From Cryptomeria japonica (taxonomy: Eukaryota > Streptophyta > Pinopsida > Cupressales > Cupressaceae): a stretch of DNA of 64,000 bases. Below the pieces are notes generated by a model. The model was given only the letters and a program-made list of their open reading frames with translations. It had not been told where the DNA came from and did not search any database. Of the stretch, positions 57,243 to 64,000 are shown in pieces; the stretch's first letter is position 1, and each line of letters begins with the position of its first letter. Made by a program: the position numbers and the translations under genes. The stretch is taken from contig NC_081413.1 in NCBI RefSeq assembly GCF_030272615.1, positions 17,615,785 through 17,679,784 of the forward strand, in the 5' to 3' direction.

Positions 57243-59103
57243 TTTTATTAAGGAAAAAATAGGTTTTAGGAGGGACCCGAAACCCCATACAACAAGTTTT
57301 GAAGGGACCCAAAACCCTCCAGATTTTACCAAGATCTGAAACCCAACAAACAATGCTACTCAAAGATACTAACAATGAAACACTGCAACCAAAATCTAGC
57401 AAAACAGGCTAACACCAACAAAACACCAATGCAACCACTAACAGAAAGAGTCAGCCAAACAATCAACAAATAATCATTACAAATCAGGTTGGAACCACCA
57501 ACACTACTACATCCATAAAATATAGCACATAAGAGCAGAGATCGAGGGTTTGACAGGCACCCTCAACCAACCAGTAGAGATATTCTGGGTTCCCTTAACC
57601 TGAGACAAAATTTCCAAGTTGTTTAAAGCTATCCTAGACCTTAACCAAAAAAAACCACAGTCCATACTGGGCCCTTGAAAACTGTCAGCAACCAGCTAGA
57701 CAAGAAACCACACAATAAACATTATAAACATTAAGAACTGAACATAGGCATGGGGGTTTTGAAAGGCTCCCCTAACCTTCAAGTTGGGTTTTATAATGGC
57801 ACCCAAAACCACCAGGAAGAAGCCAACCACCTCAGAGCATCTAAAATTCACACCTCTAACCACCAGCAAAGAGAACAAAGCTTCTAACCACGAACCAAAG
57901 TCCAGCAATCGAGAAATGGATCCACTAAGATTTATTGGACAACTGGGTTTGAACAAGCTCCCAAAACCTTGCACTTAGAAAGAGGCTTGATCCAAATAGT
58001 TATCTTGTAGACAAGCTCCTCCACAGTCTCCACCTCTATAGGAAAAAAGAGAAAGAATCCTGGTAGCAAGGAGAAAGCATCATTCAACATTTCAGCCTCA
58101 AGAAACTAGGCATCCAACACCCCCAATAGGATCCAACCCCCCAATCTTAGCCAACAACTCTTCCCCACTATAGAAGAATGATCCACCTCTATAGGACCAA
58201 CTCAGCAAGGCCGAACAAAGAGACCCTAAACAGAACCAAAAACTAGGGTCAAGCAGACCCCTTGAACAGAATTCCCCTGCAGCAGCACAACGCGCATCAA
58301 GGGCTATAGATGGTTGTTCGAAGCACAGTCTGAGGGGAGAGATAAACCACCAAAAAACCTAAACAATGGGGAAGAAATAATAGAGTTATCCAAAAAATCC
58401 CTTAGATAGATCAGTGAAAAGACCACCCAATCCTGGCTTGAAATACTTTCACACAACCCTCAAAAAAAAAGAGGGACAAGGGAAAAGCCAAAATAAGACA
58501 ACCACAAACCCATAGAAGATCCAACTGCCAAAATCTCCACCTGGATCCCAGATCTCCCCTCCCCTCCAAAGCACCAAAAAGGAGTAGGGAGGAGCACAAC
58601 AGTGAGCTCCTCCAACCATTGAGGCAAAAACAAAAACCTATCCACGACCAGTACGATTCAAATACACAACCCCAACCTCCCAAGTCTAGGCCCCCTCCAC
58701 GGGAGACCAAAAAAAGGTCATAGGGAAGTCTGCATCCTCCTCGACCCCATCCCAACTCACACCAAGAACCACGACAAAAACAAACCCCCAAATATTTTTG
58801 TTGCCCACCAAACAAAGCAACAAACTCCCTCTGGTGCCCAAAAAGTAGAGGTGGTCCTTGGCCACAAGGCGACCAAAAAACCCACCAAAAACACCCTCTC
58901 CATCTGCTTCGCCACACTCAGACCAAGCGCTGACCTGTCCGCAAACAAGAATGAACCCAAAAATGACACAACAAGCATAGATCGATAGGAAGAGAGTCGT
59001 GTCCTCTCCATTAGCATCGTCGTCCTCATCGCTCTCTCCAGAAGCTTCAGCTTCTGAAACCCTAGCTCTCCTGCCCGACCGCTCCATTATTGAAATTTTC
59101 TTG
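57243..59103 (-). mobile_element. Retroposed 1.86-kb insertion, minus orientation
   Basis: Flanked by a perfect 14-bp direct repeat TAAGTTGAAATGTT (57229-57242, 59104-59117); the partner LTR near 47213 shows the empty site. The left end is T-rich and reads CCTTAATAAAA on the minus strand, i.e. a polyadenylation-like 3' end. This is the signature of LINE-type target-primed insertion. Near the 5' end is an ATG at 59087 opening a 133-codon frame. The body is unusual: Trp/Gly/Phe/Leu-rich frames with recurring GG(G)TTTTGGG-(A/T)-CC phrases on the minus strand. No RT or gag motif. It could be a non-autonomous retroposon, a truncated LINE or a processed transcript. Confidence 0.8.
58686..59087 (-). 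CDS. Unrecognised ORF at the 5' end of the retroposed insert
   Basis: 133 codons from ATG 59087, ~17 bp inside the insert. N-terminus basic then strongly acidic (residues ~10-30, SEAEASGESDEDDDANGED), followed by a hydrophobic, membrane-segment-like stretch (~33-53), then Gly/Phe/Trp-rich sequence. The first 30 residues look like real coding sequence; the rest reads more like intron or UTR, so the frame may be a retained 5' exon. No family recognised. Confidence 0.35.
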   Translation of the reverse strand: MERSGRRARVSEAEASGESDEDDDANGEDTTLFLSIYACCVIFGFILVCGQVSAWSECGEADGEGVFGGFFGRLVAKDHLYFLGTRGSLLLCLVGNKNIWGFVFVVVLGVSWDGVEEDADFPMTFFWSPVEGA

Positions 59104-59474
59104 TAAGTTGAAATGTTGATTTAGGGTAAAGTGTTTAAATTGAGGACAAAAATGAGAAAATAATGAGCCACAGGTTCGAGATTTTGTCGTGCACCTGTAT
59201 CTGAGTAATATAAGTTGATTCGAATCTGCCCTACAAAAATGCCCCGAAAAAGCAGGGACCGTGACACGGCAACATAGTCCTTCAAATTTTTCGCACATCA
59301 AATAGGGTTATTTCGTCTCTGTGTCTGAAGCTTATTCTGAGAAGTATAGTTGCGCACTTGTTTCATGCACACATAAAGAAAGGAAACTAGGTTGGGAATA
59401 GGGGTTTGCCTAAGTCAAACCCCAGTTGAGGAATCAAGCTGGAATGAAATGTTGCAAATACTGAAATAAATAAT
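59104..59474 (-). repeat. Second element: 5' LTR, part 2, truncated
   Basis: Resumes the match to the partner LTR at the duplicated 14 bp and runs to the AAATAAATAAT at 59474 (equivalent to about 47553). The last ~640 bp of the LTR are absent, so the outer boundary and TSD are lost. Confidence 0.82.
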
Positions 59475-59869
59475 AGACTTAGGACGTTTATATTTAAGAA
59501 AGTTTTTGGCCTTATTAATTCACAAAGAGGTTCACACTCAATAAAAATATAAAAAAAAACTCACACAAGTTATTATTTGATTGATTATTATTTTGAGTCA
59601 AAGAAACCTAAGTAAACACAAGAAGAGGGACTAAAATGAAAAACATATGACACTACAATTTTGAGACCAAATAGGTATGATGCTCTCTACATAGTGAAAT
59701 ATGTAGGATTAATATTTTTGGAATGAATGTGTCAAAATACAAGTGATGAAACTTGGTGAAGTTATAATCATCAGCTTCTTTGGAATTGATGGGCTTGCGT
59801 GTGTTTTCAATGTTGCTACAAATATTTTAACTTTGTCACATAAATTGTCTAGGTCTTTTAGGGTGATGG

Positions 59870-60470
59870 TTGTTAAGCTAAAAAGGTCTTTGGATAATAT
59901 TATTTTTTGAAGACCAGAGTGGCTTTTTGAAGTGTGGATAAACTCTAGATGGTATTATAATGGTACAAGAGATCGTCCACTCGATCAAGTTGAAGAAAAA
60001 ATAAGTTATGGTTATTAAATTGGATATGAACAAAGCATGTGATAGAACATCATATGATTTTTTATTGAAGTGATGAGAAAGTTTGCATATTGTGAGCATT
60101 GGATTTTAATTTCTCTCAACAATTATAAAGTCATTTTATGTTGAGATGGGGATTATATTGGGCTATTTTGCCTAATGTCCCTTGTCTTTTTGCAAGTTGA
60201 AATATGAAGGTCAAGAGCCCCAAGTCAAGAACTTTCTTTTGGATTTTTTTGTAGCTTTGTTGCTATGAAATTATTGGCTAGAAAGGAATAGAGGAATATT
60301 TCTTGATAAGGAAAGGGTTTTGGATTTTATTTAGGACTATATAGAATCATCTATCAAGGAGTTGGGAGATGTCCATAGAGATGTTCACTAGGTTTTTCAT
60401 CAAGAAGAAAAGCATTGGGCTCATAAGTGGCCTAGATTGTGTTGGATTTAGGGAAGTAAGACTATGATTG
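59870..60470 (+). pseudogene. LINE (L1-type) reverse transcriptase and C-terminal remnant
   Basis: Decayed plus-strand frames keep plant LINE RT landmarks: LKRSL...II near 59880, LDGIIMVQEIVHSIK near 59948, and IKLDMNKACDRTSYDFLLK near 60013 (the usual KLDM.KAYDR..W.FL motif). A further block near 60225-60420 (NYWLERNRGIF...) resembles the zinc-finger end of LINE ORF2. The middle of RT, including the DD motif, is deleted and stops are frequent. Confidence 0.65.
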
Positions 60471-61496
60471 GCCCCTCTAGCCCTAGTTTCTCTTGGGTGT
60501 CTCTTGAGTGTGGTTCATTTTGAAGATCATCTAGCATTGAAGTAAGAGTTCATTACTATATTACTTGCTTACATTAGCATCTGGTGAATTATTTTCTCAA
60601 CCACTTATTATTTTAATTTTTTCTATGAAATCTTTAATCAATTCATTCTAGTGATTTGACTAAAAAAGTTCAACTAACAGACTAATCTTATTTTCTTAAA
60701 TATTCGATTACATTTTTCAAAACTCATAATATATTTTTCATTGCAAAAATTTCATAACTTATATATTTATTTTTTCAATTTCTCTAAGACATGTTCACTA
60801 GCACAGCATTGGAAAGCTAAGTGAGCCTAATCAATAATGTAATCCATATAGAGAAGCCTCCATCTCCAACTGCTCTTCTCCCTCCATAATCACATGCTAG
60901 ATCAAATCAGAAGAGTCTCCATGGAAAAAGATGGAAGCCATATGCTTCACGTGCCTTATCTACGCTTCCACAATTTGAACAAATGTGTACCAGAGCATTT
61001 TCAATTTTAATCCCCTACCATTACAATTCGATGGGCGTCCATACCCGTATCCAAAGCTCCCAATGTCATAGTTGCAGCAACCATTTATACATATTTGTTT
61101 TGCTTCAGATACTTTTCTTCAGCAATAAATGTCTTGTATTATGTTTTTGTGTGGGAATAGTTTGGATTTGAAATTAACAAGTACAATTTGAACATGAACC
61201 AAAACGGTAATAGAGCGGACAGTGGCGACAGAAATGGCCCCACGACTGGAACATAAGCATTCAAAGTACACCACCTTGAATGGTGTGTGTTGTTTAGTGG
61301 TGTCCTCCATCGACTATCTCCACATATGACTCATTGTCATGCTAGAGAGCAGTTATGAGTTATGCATTAGTGAGACTGGTGTTGATTTCTTTAGAAGGAA
61401 GTAGACCACCTTTAAGAACACCTTCATTCAGGGGAAAAGTTTCCTTGTAGATGCGCCTGAAATGATTGAAAAAGGCTCTGATATCATTGATCTTAA
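60471..61496. other. Anonymous DNA
   Basis: No supportable gene. Minus-strand frames of ~63 codons at 61119-61310 and 61360-61554 have no recognisable domain. Confidence 0.35.
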
Positions 61497-62302
61497 TTAT
61501 TTTGTGAATTTGGGGGACAATACCTAGCGAGGTTTTGGAAGTATTGTAAAACATATATCAAACAATGTGAAAGCTTCTTTTTATTTAGATTATGAAAATG
61601 CATACAATGCGGGCAAACTCGTGAGAGATGTATGCCTAAATACATTTGAAGGTAGACAAAATCATGAGTGAGATGTATGCCTAAATCCATAACTCTATTT
61701 ATTAGAGTTAATACAAATTGGCAAACTTAACAGACGAGATGCATGCCACAACTTGACAAACTCAGCTTAAGAGATGTATGCATATCACTCTATCTATTAG
61801 ATTTAAATTGAGCTTATTTATAAACTTTCAAATAAGCTAAAACATCACTACTTTCGTGTCCTCTTTAGAATTCAAATGGATAGCCTAAATAAAAATGTTA
61901 TTACATTTGAATGAGGACAAGCTTAAAATATTTTGTTTAATATGATACCCTGACTTATTTCTTATCATTATACAAGTTGGGAAAACTCATGAGACAGATG
62001 TATGCTCATGGACTCAATTTATGAGAGATTATACAAATTGGTAAACTGGACAGATGAGATGTATGCAACAACTTGACAAACTCATCCTAAGAGATATATG
62101 CCTACAAATTACTCTATCTATTGGATTTGAATTGAGCTTATTTATAAATAAAATTTTAAAGAAGTTGAAAGATCACTACATTCATGTCCTCCTTAGAATT
62201 TGAATGGACAACCTCAATCAAAGGCTATTACATTTGAATGAGGACAAGATTAAAATATTTCATTCAATAGGATACCCTAACTTATTTCTGATCATTCTCA
62301 CA
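61497..62302. repeat. Foldback-family sequence, two tandem arm copies
   Basis: Similar to 40900-41425: GGGGGACAATACCTAGCGAGG at the left, GAGATGTATGCC motifs, then the arm ending GATACCCTGACTTATTTC (61950-61968). A second arm copy follows at about 61975-62300, ending GATACCCTAACTTATTTC. It directly abuts the gypsy integrase remnant. Confidence 0.65.
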
Positions 62303-63110
62303 ATGGGGACTCTATCTTGCTAACAAGATTCACCCTTTCTTATTCAATGGTCATAAATTCATTATCCTTACCATTAATTATTTTACCAAGTGATTTGAAT
62401 ATACTCCCCTCAACTACACCACTATCCATCAAATAGCCAAATTCATCCTCTATTATCTTATCTTCCACTAAAACATCCCTACCACCATTGTTACTAAAAA
62501 GGGTAAGCCCTTCAAAAAACCATGATTTTCTCAAACTTTTTGAATGTTTCTATATCCAACATAATTGCTTCACTCTATATTATCCCCAAATTAAGGGTCA
62601 CGTAGATGTATCTAGTTATACTTTGCTTAAAATCCTCAAAAATTCTCTCAGTGATTGTCACCTTCAACTCATTCATTTGCTATGGGCCTATCACACTAGT
62701 ATATGCACACTCACAGAGCAATTCCATATTCCTTATTCTTTGGCTTTGAATTTATCTTTCCTATCAATATTGAACTACCACCATTTCACATTTCCTTGCA
62801 TAATCTCATTGATTATGAGTACCGAGTTGCATGCTTTCATGAGCTAGAGTGATTCTCTAAATCACTTACAATATTATCAAAATCATCTTTACAAATACTA
62901 CAATAAATGCATTAAATCTCATGAGTTTGCAATAGGTGACCTTGTGCTCAAATAAAATTAAACACCTAAGACCAAGAAAATAAAGAAAGTTCAAACCAAA
63001 TTGGTTGTACCCATATGCCATCATTACTAAATATAGGTTTGTTAATAGCCAAGGATTTGAAGAGCTCATGAATATAGTGTCGTCAAATTATTCGTGTGTA
63101 ATTTAAGGAA
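62303..63110 (+). pseudogene. Ty3/gypsy (Tat-like) integrase remnant
   Basis: A decayed frame that aligns with the integrase at 3301-4180 of the Tat element: WGLYLANKIHP...NGHKFII, GKPFKNHDFLKL.ECF.I.H, YPQIKGHVD, TLLKILK, LLWAYHTS, then a GDLVL segment near 62935. All three catalytic positions are lost (Tyr, Lys and Asp/Val positions in place of D, D, E). Several stops and shifts. The zinc finger is missing because the foldback sequence abuts its left end. Confidence 0.8.
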
Positions 63111-64000
63111 CATACCAATAAAAAAGGTAATGATAAAAATCATCATTTCAATAGAAACCACTATTTCTAGTGCCTCAAACATGTACTATGGTGAAACATT
63201 TCTTGTAGGTGTCATGTGTAATAAATGGACTCAAGTTATCATGTAGGTCCTCATCTCCATTCTTCGTAATCCATGAGCAACCCCCCCTGTCACTCCACAT
63301 CATAATTTGTTTACTACCTTGAACCATCAAGCTATCTTCCCTACATATTCCTCCATTTCTTTAAAAATCACACATGTGATATTCTCTATACCAAACACAT
63401 ATGCCATGTAAAATGGGTGCAAATACTTAAACCCTGATTTAGAATAGGATTTTGATACATGGCTTCTTTCTTACTCGATGTCTACGACTAATTTCTAAAT
63501 GGTAAGATTCATACATCATCCCATAACCTAAACTTATAAATGATGTTGTAAGTATAAGCTTATTAGTAATACTGATATTTATGCTCTCCACTAGTTGTGA
63601 ACTTTTCAAACCTAATGTAATGTTGTAAATTACACCCTATGAAATTTCACACTACATGAGCCTCTTTGTAGCTGAATTATAGAAAATAATCAAACCTTAA
63701 CTTTAATCCACAAACCATCTTACCGTTGGCTTTCTCTTTGTGATATTTCTCCTTGATGTAAAAACTGTTGATTGGCACTTTGGTGTTTGGTACATTGATC
63801 TTGGCATATGGCATACTCTTTTGGTTAAGTTGGTTTTGGCATACTTGGTTTGGTTATGGACACTTTCAGTTTTGGCAATTCAGTACTTGGTTTACTTTCA
63901 ATTTTGTTATATGTTGTGGTACTGATATATTGGCCTTCATGTGCAGACATAGGGTATCTTGCTCACAGGTTTATGGTGTTTGCTTTCAGGTGATATCATT
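63111..64000. other. Anonymous DNA to the window edge
   Basis: No gene recognised. From ~63765 the strand has recurring TTGG(T/C)(T/A)T and TTTTGGCA words, suggesting the edge of another repeat that continues beyond the window. Confidence 0.35.

Larger units (their letters stand above)
47008..59474 (-). mobile_element. Second LTR element of the same broad lineage, non-coding, with nested insertions
   Basis: On the minus strand: truncated 5' LTR (59474-57042, split by a retroposed insert), PBS (57038-57024), leader, 3' region, PPT and 3' LTR (48196-47008). After removing the copia insertion (49439-55718) only ~2.56 kb of internal sequence remains, with no gag or pol. LTR ends, PBS core GTCGGGTTCACCA, PPT and several LTR blocks match the nested element at 6574-14380, so both belong to one lineage. 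Confidence 0.8.

Noticed and set aside
1-64000. tRNA, rRNA or organelle insertions
   Set aside because: No cloverleaf, rRNA core or plastid/mitochondrial gene was recognised by eye; a tRNAscan and organelle search would settle it.

Overview
The window looks like low-gene-density DNA of a large plant nuclear genome. A gymnosperm is my best guess, from the very long nested LTR retrotransposons, the long AT-rich gene-poor stretches and the plant mobile domain remnant. That assignment is inference; no species marker was recognised. Nearly everything that can be named is transposon-derived. The exceptions are one small secreted-peptide gene of CLE type (33361-33696, minus) and a dead fragment of a casein kinase 2 alpha gene (about 41622-42100, minus).

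Left part, 1-22782. A plus-strand plant mobile domain (PMD) pseudogene enters from the left edge. It is followed by a minus-strand Ty3/gypsy element of Tat type: integrase, two RNase H domains, RT, protease with a G-patch-like motif, and gag, running from 3301 to 18633, with a long 5' leader, PBS and 5' LTR up to 22782. A second, young LTR element (6574-14380) sits inside this polyprotein with a perfect 5-bp target duplication (GTCTT). It encodes only an intact 1150-residue gag/protease-like protein and no pol, so it fits the terminal-repeat-with-GAG (TR-GAG) class of non-autonomous elements and would need enzymes supplied in trans. The Tat leader carries about 24 copies of a ~20-bp CACAGACGC repeat and a GC-rich island. 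Its LTR holds a ~1-kb inverted-repeat transposon and a run of five A/T hairpins.

Middle part, 22783-46950. Mostly anonymous AT-rich DNA with small repeats, the CLE-like gene, a ~1-kb segmental duplication made of ~170-200-bp tandem units (one copy split by another ~1-kb inverted-repeat transposon), a purine-rich GA minisatellite, a foldback-type repeat, the CK2 fragment, a LINE RNase H remnant and two unrecognised ORFs.

Right part, 46950-64000. A second LTR element related to the young one (47008 to about 59474, minus) has no coding sequence left. Inside it lies a Ty1/copia element (49439-55718, TSD CTTAC) with most of pol deleted, and one copia LTR carries a ~1.15-kb inverted-repeat insertion with a GGGCCCCCGTTT palindrome array. 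The right LTR of the outer element is split by a 1.86-kb retroposed sequence with a 14-bp target duplication. Decayed LINE and gypsy integrase remnants and foldback arms follow.

Insertion order read from nesting: Tat host before TR-GAG element; outer right-hand LTR element before copia, before the 1.15-kb inverted-repeat insertion (absent from the other copia LTR). The most interesting signals are the CLE-like peptide with arginine at the normally invariant glycine 6, the gag-only element, the GGACC...GGTCC hairpins recurring in LTRs and leaders of related elements, the CACAGACGC array, and the family of ~1-kb inverted-repeat elements with internal palindrome clusters.
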